From Curtobacterium sp. MCSS17_007 (GTDB taxonomy: Bacteria > Actinomycetota > Actinomycetes > Actinomycetales > Microbacteriaceae): a stretch of DNA of 64,000 nucleotides. The position numbers were made by a program, and so were the translations under genes. Below, in pieces: positions 49,836-57,751 of the stretch (positions are counted from its first letter, which is position 1; each line of letters begins with the position of its first letter). The notes beneath the pieces were generated by a model. That model was not told the origin of the DNA. It saw nothing but the letters and a program-made list of their open reading frames with translations, and made no database searches. The DNA lies in NCBI RefSeq assembly GCF_003234175.2, contig NZ_CP126257.1:372001-436000 (forward strand). The letters run 5' to 3'.

Positions 49836-51704
49836 ATGGGACGTGCAGTAGGCATCGACCTCGGAACCACCAACTCCGTCGTCTCCGTTCTCGAAGGTGG
49901 CGAGCCCACCGTCATCGCGAACGCCGAGGGGCTCCGGACCACCCCGTCGATCGTCGCCTTCACGAAGGACGGCGAGGTCCTCGTCGGCGAGACCGCCAAG
50001 CGCCAGGCCGTCACGAACGTCGACCGCACCATCGCCAGCGTCAAGCGCCACATCGGCACCGACTGGACGACCGACATCGACGGCAAGAAGTACACGCCGC
50101 AGGAGATCTCGGCTCGTACCCTCGGCAAGCTCAAGCGCGACGCCGAGCAGTACCTGGGCGAGGACGTCACCGACGCGGTCATCACCGTCCCGGCGTACTT
50201 CAACGATGCCGAGCGTCAGGCCACGAAGGACGCCGGTGAGATCGCCGGCCTCAACGTCCTCCGCATCATCAACGAGCCGACCGCGGCTGCGCTGGCGTAC
50301 GGCCTCGACAAGGGCAAGGAGGACGAGCTCATCCTCGTCTTCGACCTCGGTGGTGGCACGTTCGACGTCTCCCTGCTCGAGGTGGGCAAGGACGACGACT
50401 TCTCCACGATCCAGGTCCGCGCGACGGCCGGCGACAACCGCCTCGGCGGCGACGACTGGGACCAGCGCATCGTCGACCACCTGATCAAGAAGTTCAAGGC
50501 CGACCACGGTGTCGACCTGTCCACGGACAAGATCGCGAAGCAGCGTCTGAAGGAAGCTGCCGAGCAGGCGAAGAAGGAGCTGTCGAGCCAGCTCAGCGCC
50601 AACATCCAGCTGCCCTACCTCACGCTCACGAGCGAAGGCCCGCTCAACCTCGACGAGACCATCTCGCGCGCGCAGTTCGAGCAGATGACCTCCGACCTGC
50701 TCGACCGCACGAAGAAGCCGTTCAACGACGTCATCAAGGAGGCGGGTGTCTCGGTCAACGACATCGCGCACGTGGTGCTCGTCGGTGGCTCGACCCGCAT
50801 GCCCGCCGTGGCCGAGGTCGTCAAGAGCCTGACCGGTGGCAAGCAGCCGAACCAGGGTGTCAACCCGGACGAGGTCGTCGCCGTCGGTGCCGCACTGCAG
50901 GCCGGTGTCCTGAAGGGCGAGCGCAAGGACGTCCTGCTCATCGACGTCACCCCGCTGTCCCTCGGCATCGAGACCAAGGGCGGCCTGATGACGAAGCTCA
51001 TCGACCGCAACACCGCGATCCCGACCAAGCGCAGCGAGACCTTCACGACCGCCGACGACAACCAGCCGTCGGTCGCGATCCAGGTCTTCCAGGGCGAGCG
51101 TGAGTTCACCCGCGACAACAAGCCGCTCGGCACCTTCGAGTTGACCGGCATCGCTCCGGCTCCCCGTGGTGTTCCGCAGGTCGAGGTCACGTTCGACATC
51201 GACGCGAACGGCATCGTGCACGTGTCCGCGAAGGACAAGGGCACCGGCAAGGAGCAGTCGATGGTCATCTCCGGCGGCTCGTCGCTGCCGAAGGAGGACA
51301 TCGAGCGCATGGTCCGCGAGGCCGAGGAGCACGCGGCCGAGGACAAGGCCCGCCGCGAGGCCAACGAGCGTCGCAACCAGGCCGAGCAGCTCGTCTACTC
51401 GATCGAGAAGCTCATCAAGGAGAACGACGAGAAGCTCCCCGCGGACGTCAAGTCCGAGGTGCAGGCGGACGTCGACTCCCTCAAGTCGGCCCTCGCGGGT
51501 GACGACGACGAGGCCGTGAAGACCGCGTTCGACAAGCTCAACGAGTCGCAGGGCAAGCTCGGCCAGGCGATCTACGCGCAGCAGGACGCTCCGGCGGCCG
51601 GCGGCGAGCAGCCGACCGGTGACCAGGGCCAGCAGCAGGCTGACGACGAGGACATCGTCGACGCCGAGGTCGTGGACGACGAGGACGACAAGGACAAGAA
51701 GTAA
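49836..51704 (+). CDS. dnaK: Chaperone DnaK (Hsp70)
   Basis: 622 residues, full length. [37 protein letters not shown] and [15 protein letters not shown] are the Hsp70 signatures of the ATPase domain, followed by the beta-sandwich substrate domain and a charged C-terminal tail ([17 protein letters not shown]). Folds nascent and stress-denatured proteins with GrpE and DnaJ. AAGGAG precedes the ATG. First gene of dnaK-grpE-dnaJ-hspR. Confidence 0.98.
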   Translation: MGRAVGIDLGTTNSVVSVLEGGEPTVIANAEGLRTTPSIVAFTKDGEVLVGETAKRQAVTNVDRTIASVKRHIGTDWTTDIDGKKYTPQEISARTLGKLKRDAEQYLGEDVTDAVITVPAYFNDAERQATKDAGEIAGLNVLRIINEPTAAALAYGLDKGKEDELILVFDLGGGTFDVSLLEVGKDDDFSTIQVRATAGDNRLGGDDWDQRIVDHLIKKFKADHGVDLSTDKIAKQRLKEAAEQAKKELSSQLSANIQLPYLTLTSEGPLNLDETISRAQFEQMTSDLLDRTKKPFNDVIKEAGVSVNDIAHVVLVGGSTRMPAVAEVVKSLTGGKQPNQGVNPDEVVAVGAALQAGVLKGERKDVLLIDVTPLSLGIETKGGLMTKLIDRNTAIPTKRSETFTTADDNQPSVAIQVFQGEREFTRDNKPLGTFELTGIAPAPRGVPQVEVTFDIDANGIVHVSAKDKGTGKEQSMVISGGSSLPKEDIERMVREAEEHAAEDKARREANERRNQAEQLVYSIEKLIKENDEKLPADVKSEVQADVDSLKSALAGDDDEAVKTAFDKLNESQGKLGQAIYAQQDAPAAGGEQPTGDQGQQQADDEDIVDAEVVDDEDDKDKK

Positions 51705-51706
51705 CG

Positions 51707-52366
51707 ATGACGGACCCCCAGGACAACGTGCCCGAGGACCGCGAGCCCCAGGTCGAGGGCGACGCGACCAACGCGCAGGAGCCCGAGGACCTCATCGAGG
51801 CGGAGGGGCCGGACGTGGAACTCCCCACGGACGGCCCCGCCGCCGGCGGCCCGCAGGCTGACGAAGCGAACGACCTCTCCCCGGAGGACCAGGCGCTGCT
51901 CGACGACGCCGCCCGCGGCATCGAAGAGGACAAGCTGAGCCAGGCCGACCGCGACCTCGTCGCCGACATGCGTGCCGACATGCTCCGCGCGCAGGCCGAG
52001 CTGGTGAACTTCCGGAAGCGCGTCGAGCGCGACCGCGAGGCGAACCGCGACGCCGTCATCGCCGAGGTCGTCCGGGCCCTGCTGCCCGCACTCGACGACC
52101 TGACCCGCGCGGAGGCACACGGCGACCTCGCCGAGGGCCCCATGCAGGTCATCGCGCAGAAGATCCGCGGCGGCTTCGGCAAGTTCAAGCTGGAGCAGAT
52201 CGGTGAGAAGGGCGAGCCCTTCGACCCGAACGTGCACGAGGCGATCGTGCAGCTCCCGACGCCGGGTGCGACCGGCCAGACCGTGGCGGACGTCGTCGAG
52301 CCGGGCTACAAGCTCGGCGAGCGGGTGCTCCGGGCGGCCAAGGTCGCCGTGGCGGTCCCGGCCTGA
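51707..52366 (+). CDS. grpE: Nucleotide exchange factor GrpE
   Basis: 219 residues. A long acidic, disordered N-terminus (residues 1-75) precedes the coiled coil (MRADMLRAQAELVNFRKRVERDREANRD) and the C-terminal beta domain with FDPNVHEAIVQLPTPGATGQTVADVVEPGYKLGERVLRAAKV. It exchanges ADP on DnaK. Starts 2 nt after the dnaK stop. Confidence 0.96.
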   Translation: MTDPQDNVPEDREPQVEGDATNAQEPEDLIEAEGPDVELPTDGPAAGGPQADEANDLSPEDQALLDDAARGIEEDKLSQADRDLVADMRADMLRAQAELVNFRKRVERDREANRDAVIAEVVRALLPALDDLTRAEAHGDLAEGPMQVIAQKIRGGFGKFKLEQIGEKGEPFDPNVHEAIVQLPTPGATGQTVADVVEPGYKLGERVLRAAKVAVAVPA

Positions 52367-52389
52367 TCGCGGGAAGGAGGTAGGGATTC

Positions 52390-53394
52390 ATGGCCAGTCA
52401 GGACTGGTTCGACAAGGACTTCTACAAGGTCCTCGGCGTCGACAAGACGGCGAGCGACGCTGAGCTGAAGAAGACCTACCGGAAACTCGCGCGGCAGTTC
52501 CACCCGGACTCCAACCCGGGTGACGCGGCCGCCGAGGCCCGCTTCAAGGAGATCAGCGAGGCGTACTCCGTGCTCTCCGACAAGGAGCAGCGTGCCGAGT
52601 ACGACCAGGTCCGCGCCATGGGGTCGGGCGCCCGCTTCACCGCGGGTGGCCCGGGCCAGGGCGGCGGGTTCGAGGACGTCTTCGGTGGGATGTTCGGCCA
52701 ACAGGGCGGGCAGCGTGTCCGCTTCGGCCAGGGCGGTGCCCGTGGTGGTGCCGGCGGCTTCGAGGACATCCTCGGCGGGATGTTCGGCGGCGGTCAGGGC
52801 TTCGGCCAGCCCACCGGCGGTTTCCGCGGGTTCGGAGGACCGACGAAGGGGCGCGACGTCACGGCGTCGACGACCCTCGACTTCACCACCGCGATCGCCG
52901 GCGACACCGTCAAACTGTCGCAGGGCAACGGCCGACCGGTGAACGTCCGCATCCCGGCTGGTGTGGCGGACGGGCAGAAGATCCGCCTGCGCGGCCGCGG
53001 CGAGTCGAGCCCGGACGGCGGCGAGGCCGGTGACCTCGTGGTCACCGTCAGCGTCCGCAAGCACCCGGTGTTCGAGCGCGACGGGCAGCACCTCCGCGTG
53101 GACGTCCCCGTGACGTTCGCCGAGGCGGCACTCGGCGCGACCATCCAGGTCCCCACCCTCGGTGGCGACCCGGTGAAGCTCAAGGTCGCTCCCGGCACCC
53201 CGTCGGGTCGCGTCCTGCGCGTGAAGGGCCGCGGTGTCACGACGAAGAACGGCACGGGCGACCTGCTCGCGACCGTCCAGGTCGCGGTGCCGTCGCACCT
53301 GTCGGACAAGCAGCGCGAGGCCGTCGAGGCGCTCCGCGCCGCCCTGCCCGACGAGGACCCGCGCGAGGACCTGCTCGCCAAGGCACGCAGCTAG
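52390..53394 (+). CDS. dnaJ: DnaJ-type co-chaperone without zinc finger
   Basis: 334 residues. The J domain (DFYKVLGVDKTASDAELKK, then RQFHPDSNPGD with the HPD tripeptide) is followed by a long Gly/Phe-rich region (about 75-150) and the two C-terminal beta domains. The four CxxCxGxG motifs of classical DnaJ are absent, so it is a type II/CbpA-like protein, as is usual for the copy in actinobacterial dnaK operons. A strong ribosome-binding site, AAGGAGG, precedes the ATG. Confidence 0.95.
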   Translation: MASQDWFDKDFYKVLGVDKTASDAELKKTYRKLARQFHPDSNPGDAAAEARFKEISEAYSVLSDKEQRAEYDQVRAMGSGARFTAGGPGQGGGFEDVFGGMFGQQGGQRVRFGQGGARGGAGGFEDILGGMFGGGQGFGQPTGGFRGFGGPTKGRDVTASTTLDFTTAIAGDTVKLSQGNGRPVNVRIPAGVADGQKIRLRGRGESSPDGGEAGDLVVTVSVRKHPVFERDGQHLRVDVPVTFAEAALGATIQVPTLGGDPVKLKVAPGTPSGRVLRVKGRGVTTKNGTGDLLATVQVAVPSHLSDKQREAVEALRAALPDEDPREDLLAKARS

Positions 53395-53418
53395 CGCTGC
53401 GCGACCAACACCAAGACC

Positions 53419-53470
53419 GGTCTGGAGGCTCGGTGCGGCTCCGTCAGGAACCGTCACCGGGCCTCCAGAC
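53419..53470. terminator. GGAGGC-family hairpin between dnaJ and hspR
   Basis: GTCTGGAGGCTCGGTG (53420-53435), 19-nt loop, CACCGGGCCTCCAGAC (53455-53470), one mismatch in 16. It starts 26 nt after dnaJ and ends 39 nt before hspR, so it may attenuate transcription into the repressor gene. Confidence 0.65.
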
Positions 53471-53509
53471 TGTCTCCCAGGACCACGAGGACGACGGAAG
53501 GGACGCGTC

Positions 53510-53929
53510 ATGACCGACATGGACGAGAACTCGCCCGTCTTCGCCATCGCGACGGCGGCGGAGCTCGCTGAGATGCACCCGCAGACGCTGCGGCAGTACG
53601 ACCGGCTCGGCCTGGTCGTCCCCGGCCGCACCCGCGGAGGTTCCCGCCGCTACTCGATGCGCGACGTGGCGCAGCTGCGCGAGATCGCCCGACTCGGCAG
53701 CGAGGGCGTGTCGCTCGAGGGGATCCGACGGGTGCTCGACCTCGAGAACGAGAACAAGGCGCTGCGCGACCGCGTGCGGGAGCTCGAGCGTGCCCTCGCC
53801 GACCAGATGATCAACCGGCCGGGCGCGCGGGTGTTCGCGGCGACGACGACGGGTGCCGCGGTGTCGCTGCGTGCCGGGATGCGACCGCAGCGGAACACGG
53901 CGGTCGTGCTGTACCGGCCCGAGCGCTGA
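53510..53929 (+). CDS. hspR: Heat-shock repressor HspR (MerR family)
   Basis: 139 residues. The MerR helix-turn-helix (FAIATAAELAEMHPQTLRQYDRLGLV, then RTRGGSRRYSMRDVAQLREI) is followed by a coiled coil (ENKALRDRVRELERALADQ) and a C-terminal tail ending NTAVVLYRPER, typical of HspR. It represses the dnaK operon by binding HAIR sites with DnaK as co-repressor. GGAAGGG lies 7 nt before the ATG. Confidence 0.95.
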   Translation: MTDMDENSPVFAIATAAELAEMHPQTLRQYDRLGLVVPGRTRGGSRRYSMRDVAQLREIARLGSEGVSLEGIRRVLDLENENKALRDRVRELERALADQMINRPGARVFAATTTGAAVSLRAGMRPQRNTAVVLYRPER

Positions 53930-54095
53930 CGCCGGCCGGACTCACCACGGCCAGGGCAGGTCGTCCCGCAGCTCAGTCGTCCCGTCCGCGGCGGTGCAGC
54001 GAGGGGGCTGGGCTCGCTCGTCCGGTGGCCGACAGGATGTCAGTCGTCGGGCGCGGACGTCCCGGACGACGGCGCGCAGGCATTCCACGCACACC

Positions 54096-54755
54096 TCAGC
54101 GCTCCTTCCGGTCCGGGTCGGGCAGTTGGTGGATCGTCCACGTCGCCCGCTCGGCGAGGCGGCCGTCCCGGCAGTCGATCGCGATCCGGAGCGCGACCAG
54201 ACCGTTGCGGATCTGCTCCCACGGCAGCGCGTTCCGCACGGCGTCGTGCCGGAGCCGGTAGGTCAGCCCGTCCGTGGCGCTCTCGAGGACGGCGGCGAGC
54301 ACCGGGTTCTCGCACGCAGCGATGAGGGAGCGGTAGATCGGCGAGAGGGCGTCCCCCCGGCTCGTGGTCCACAGCGGGTCACCCATGCAGTCGAGCAGGA
54401 GCCCGAGGCGTCGGAAGAGCACGGACCGCGCACGGTCGTCCATGCCGGGGACGGCGGTCCGGACCACCCCGCCGAAGAGCAGTCCGAGCGCCTGCAGCGT
54501 GGGCAGCAGCTCCTCGTGCCGCGGGACGACCACCCGCGTGTACCGGTTCGGGCGGAGTTCGACGAGTCCGAGGTGCGCGAGGTCCGACAGTGCCTCGCGC
54601 ACCGGGGTCCGTGAGCACCGGAGGCGCAGGGCGAGCTGCTCGTCGTCGAGCAGGGTGCCCGGCGCGAGCGAGCCGTCCATGATCTCGGTCCGCAGGCGTT
54701 CCCGCGCCTGGTCGCGGAGCCGCGGTCGCAGCTGGGCGTCTGGCGAAGCGAACAT
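54096..54755 (-). CDS. GntR-family transcriptional regulator (FadR/FCD subgroup)
   Basis: 219 residues. Winged helix (RLRTEIMDGSLAPGTLLDDEQLALRLRCSRTPVREALSDLAHLGLV) and an all-helical FCD-like ligand domain. Unlike the regulator at 23206, the usual metal-binding histidines are not obvious. It is divergent from the rRNA methyltransferase gene; two GGTAT half-sites lie in the gap. No catabolic genes are adjacent, so the target is unknown. Confidence 0.82.
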   Translation of the reverse strand: MFASPDAQLRPRLRDQARERLRTEIMDGSLAPGTLLDDEQLALRLRCSRTPVREALSDLAHLGLVELRPNRYTRVVVPRHEELLPTLQALGLLFGGVVRTAVPGMDDRARSVLFRRLGLLLDCMGDPLWTTSRGDALSPIYRSLIAACENPVLAAVLESATDGLTYRLRHDAVRNALPWEQIRNGLVALRIAIDCRDGRLAERATWTIHQLPDPDRKER

Positions 54756-54812
54756 CGGCCCCTCTCGCGCTCGTCTTCCCGCCCGGTGGGAGCGGCTGAC
54801 CACGAGCGTAGA

Positions 54813-54844
54813 GCCTTGGGATACCAGGTGCGTCGGTGATATAC
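54813..54844. promoter_or_regulatory. Possible GntR half-sites upstream of the regulator gene
   Basis: On the - strand GGTATATC and GGTATCCC occur as direct half-sites about 20 nt apart, resembling the GGTATACC half of the operator at 23150. They lie in the promoter gap of this GntR gene and may be for autoregulation. Imperfect, so low confidence. Confidence 0.3.
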
Positions 54845-54885
54845 CGCGGATGTCCACCACGGCACGCTCGCTCGGGGCCACTGGG

Positions 54886-54891
54886 TACCCT
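54886..54891 (+). promoter_or_regulatory. -10 box of a probable leaderless promoter for the methyltransferase gene
   Basis: TACCCT ends 6 nt before the GTG start codon and no Shine-Dalgarno sequence is present. Confidence 0.4.
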
Positions 54892-54897
54892 TGGGCG

Positions 54898-56046
54898 GTG
54901 CCGTTCGACTTCGCAGACCACTTCCGGCGCCGCAGCGACGGCGACCAGCCGGACATCGTCGCGATCGACGGCACCGACCGCTTCATGCTCGACGAGGCAC
55001 CGTTCCTGCACGGCGACGCGCTGCGCCAGCCCGGCGAGGTCGCCGTCGTCGACGACCGCTACGGCGTGCTCACCCTCGGGCTGCTCGCCGTGGACGGAGC
55101 GCGCGACGTCCGGGTGGTGCAGGACTCGCTCGTGGGAGAGCGCGCCCTCACGGCGAACGCGGGCACCTTCGGCCGGCGGGGCTTCCACCACCCGGCGACG
55201 TTCGAGGACGCCTTCCGCGACGTGCGGCTCGTGCTCCTCCGGCTGCCGAAGTCGAACGACCGGCTCGACGAGGTCGTGCGTGCGATCGCCCGGTGGGCGG
55301 CCCCGGACGTCGTGGTCGTCTGCGGCGGTCGCGTGAAGCACATGACGCTGTCGCAGAACGACGTCCTGCGTCGCTACTTCGGCGAGGTCACGGCCTCCCG
55401 CGGGCGGGCCAAGTCGCGGCTGCTCATCGCGCAGGACCCGCTGCACGCCGCGGCCGCCCGCGCCGACGTGACGGCACCCTGGCCGCGGCGGGTGCACAAC
55501 GACGAGCTCGGCATCACGATCGCCGCCCACGGCGGGGTGTTCGCCGGCACGTCCCTCGACCTCGGTACGCGGGTGCTGCTCGACGTGGTCGACGAGGCGG
55601 TGCCGGCGGCGCGGAACGCGGTCGACCTCGGGTGCGGGAACGGCACGATCGCCACCGTGCTCGCGCGGCGTCGTCCGACGATCAAGGTCGTCGCCACCGA
55701 CGTCTCGAGCGCCGCCGTGGCGTCGACGCGGCTCACGGCGGACCTGAACGGCGTCGGCGACCGCGTCACGACCGCGCGGACCGATGCCGGCGACGAGCTC
55801 GACACCGGCTCGACGAAGCTCGTGCTCTGCAACCCGCCGTTCCACGACGGCACGAGCGTCAGCACCGAGGCCGCTGCAGCGATGTTCCGGAACGCAGCGA
55901 GGATCCTGCAGCAGGACGGTGAGCTCTGGTGTGTCTGGAACGGGCACCTGCGCTACCGCTCCGACCTCGAACGGGCCGTCGGCCCGACCCGACAGGTGGT
56001 GCGGACATCGCGCTTCACGGTCACCGCGTCACGCGTCACGTCCTGA
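54898..56046 (+). CDS. Class I SAM methyltransferase, RsmC/RlmG type
   Basis: 382 residues in two related halves, as in the guanine-N2 rRNA methyltransferases RsmC and RlmG. The catalytic C-terminal half has the SAM motif VDLGCGNGTIATVLARR (242-258) and the NPPF motif (Asn312) in LCNPPFHDGTS. The N-terminal half is a degenerate copy used for RNA binding. Which rRNA position it modifies cannot be read here. GTG start chosen by domain start and leaderless promoter. Confidence 0.87.
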   Translation: MPFDFADHFRRRSDGDQPDIVAIDGTDRFMLDEAPFLHGDALRQPGEVAVVDDRYGVLTLGLLAVDGARDVRVVQDSLVGERALTANAGTFGRRGFHHPATFEDAFRDVRLVLLRLPKSNDRLDEVVRAIARWAAPDVVVVCGGRVKHMTLSQNDVLRRYFGEVTASRGRAKSRLLIAQDPLHAAAARADVTAPWPRRVHNDELGITIAAHGGVFAGTSLDLGTRVLLDVVDEAVPAARNAVDLGCGNGTIATVLARRRPTIKVVATDVSSAAVASTRLTADLNGVGDRVTTARTDAGDELDTGSTKLVLCNPPFHDGTSVSTEAAAAMFRNAARILQQDGELWCVWNGHLRYRSDLERAVGPTRQVVRTSRFTVTASRVTS

Positions 56047-56060
56047 GGCGAGTGCAGACC

Positions 56061-56100
56061 GACGGGAGGCCCGTGGCTGCGCAGCCACGGGCCTCCCGTC
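56061..56100. terminator. Perfect 40-nt GGAGGC-family palindrome after the methyltransferase gene
   Basis: GACGGGAGGCCCGTGGCTGC is followed at once by its exact complement. It begins 15 nt after the stop codon and 37 nt from the stop of the convergent aldo/keto reductase gene. The cleanest copy of the family in the window. Confidence 0.85.
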
Positions 56101-56136
56101 CGTCCGTCGGTCACCTCGTCAGGTGACCTGTCCCGC

Positions 56137-56967
56137 TCAGGCCGGGACGTAGTCGAACGTGTCCGGGTCCGGACCCGTGCGGTGGCCCTTGTCGAGCGAC
56201 GTGATCGCGGTCATGTCGTCGTCGGTGAGCTCGAAGTCGAAGATCGCGAAGTTCTCCTCGACGCGCGAGCGGGTGACCGACTTCGGGAAGACGATGTCGC
56301 CGCGCTGGATGTGCCAGCGGAGGACGACCTGTGCCGGGGTCTTGCCCGTGGCGTCGGCGATGCGGGTGATGGTCTCGTCGTCGAGGACGAGGCCCTGCGC
56401 GATCGGCGACCAGGCCTCGGTCGCGATGCCGTGCTCGCGGCCGTAGGCGCGCAGCTCCTCCTGCACGAGGTACGGGTGCACCTCGATCTGGTTCACGGCC
56501 GGCGTGATGGTGGTCTCGGCGGCGAGGCGGTTGAGGTGGTGCGCCTGGAAGTTGCTCACGCCGATCGAGCGGGCGGTGCCGGCGTGGTACAGCTCCTCCA
56601 TCGCCTTCCACGTCGGGACGAAGTCCGACACGGTGGGCAGCGGCCAGTGGATGAGGAACAGGTCGGTGTAGCCGCCGAGCAGGTCGGCGGACTTCTTGCC
56701 GTTCTCGGCGGCGAGCGCCGGGTCGTGGAAGCCGTTGTTGAGCTTCGAGGTGACGAAGATCTCCGAGCGGTCGATGCCGGACTCGGCGATGGCCTCGCCG
56801 ACCTCCTTCTCGTTGCCGTACATCTCGGCGGTGTCGATGTGGCGGTAGCCGACCTCGAGCGCCGTCAAGGTCGCTTCCTTGGTGTTCTCCGGTTCGATCT
56901 GGAAGACGCCGAAGCCGAGCTGCGGGATGGTCTTGCCGTCGTTCAGGGTGATGTTCGGAACGGTCAT
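56137..56967 (-). CDS. Aldo/keto reductase
   Basis: 276 residues, AKR fold. The catalytic tetrad is Asp45 and Tyr50 (HIDTAEMYGNE), Lys75 (VTSKLNNGF) and His107 (LIHWPL). PKSVTRSRVEEN at the C-terminus binds NADPH. It resembles the 2,5-diketo-D-gluconate reductase/AKR5 group of bacterial enzymes. Substrate unknown. The ATG at MTVPNITLNDG is the family start. Confidence 0.92.
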   Translation of the reverse strand: MTVPNITLNDGKTIPQLGFGVFQIEPENTKEATLTALEVGYRHIDTAEMYGNEKEVGEAIAESGIDRSEIFVTSKLNNGFHDPALAAENGKKSADLLGGYTDLFLIHWPLPTVSDFVPTWKAMEELYHAGTARSIGVSNFQAHHLNRLAAETTITPAVNQIEVHPYLVQEELRAYGREHGIATEAWSPIAQGLVLDDETITRIADATGKTPAQVVLRWHIQRGDIVFPKSVTRSRVEENFAIFDFELTDDDMTAITSLDKGHRTGPDPDTFDYVPA

Positions 56968-57070
56968 GCCGCCATGCAACCAAACGGGGCCCAGGAGGCA
57001 TTCCGGCAACGTCCAGCCGGGCGCGTCCCCCTGCGCAGACCGGACGGTCGAGCGTCGTGCGCCGGCTGGT

Positions 57071-57481
57071 TCAGGCCAGCGACGCCTCGATGTAGGCCAG
57101 CAGCGCCGCGCCGTAGGTCTCCTCGGCGTCCGACCCGGAGAACGTCCGCGGCGCACCGGAGACCGTCGCGGTGACGGTCAGGTCCGGCCCGGAGCGCGCG
57201 AGCGACACGAACGCCGGGCCGAGCAACTCGCGCAGCTGGTCCTCGCGCGGGAGCCAGAGCGACTCGTCCGCCGAGACCGAGTCGAGCGCCCACTCCGTCG
57301 TGCCGTTGAACCCGAGCACGGTGCCCGACGGGTGGTCGTGCCGCTCGACGGTCATCTCGGACACGGTGTAGACGTCGTCGTCGACGCCGGGCTTGTCGAT
57401 GACGAAGCGGTCCCCGGTCGCGGGGTGCCACCGGAGTCCGGCGTCACGGAGGGCCTTGGCGGTGTCGACGGTGATCACCAT
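57071..57481 (-). CDS. Conserved actinobacterial protein of unknown function
   Basis: 136 residues, soluble. Features: DTAKALRDAGLRWHPATGDRF, VLGFNGTTEWALDSV and WLPREDQLRELLG. I recognise this as a small protein widely found in Microbacteriaceae and sometimes labelled 'pilus assembly protein CpaE', but nothing in the sequence (no P-loop) supports a pilus role. ATG start chosen; a GTG 3 nt downstream is equally possible. The long open frame upstream is antisense of the mannosidase gene. Confidence 0.72.
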   Translation of the reverse strand: MVITVDTAKALRDAGLRWHPATGDRFVIDKPGVDDDVYTVSEMTVERHDHPSGTVLGFNGTTEWALDSVSADESLWLPREDQLRELLGPAFVSLARSGPDLTVTATVSGAPRTFSGSDAEETYGAALLAYIEASLA

Positions 57482-57751
57482 CCCACCCTGCCATGCGCCA
57501 CCGCCGAGCGCGGACCCGCCGCCGGGCGGAGGCGGGCGGCAAGGTCCGCGTACTAGCATCGCCGAGCACCCCCGCGCGCGACGAGCGATCGTCCGCGCGC
57601 GCGGACGCGACGATGCTGGGCGACCGGTGCCGTGCCTCCAGGCCGTCTCCGCGGCCATGGGCGCGACCGGCGGTCCGGCATCCGGGCGCCGGCCGCAGCC
57701 TGCCGCCCGACCGCGTCCGCACCGCCGAAGTCCGCCCAGCAAAGGACCCGC
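57482..57751. other. 270-nt divergent intergenic region with a repeat half-element
   Basis: It holds the start side of the small conserved gene and the leader of the mannosidase gene. TACTAGCAT near 57551 is a possible -10 region. GACGGCCTGGAGGC lies on the - strand at 57634-57647 as a lone half of the dispersed repeat. No gene is seen. Confidence 0.4.

Noticed and set aside
53930-54095. Possible small gene between hspR and the GntR gene
   Set aside because: Frames on both strands lack a ribosome-binding site and family features. Nothing supported.
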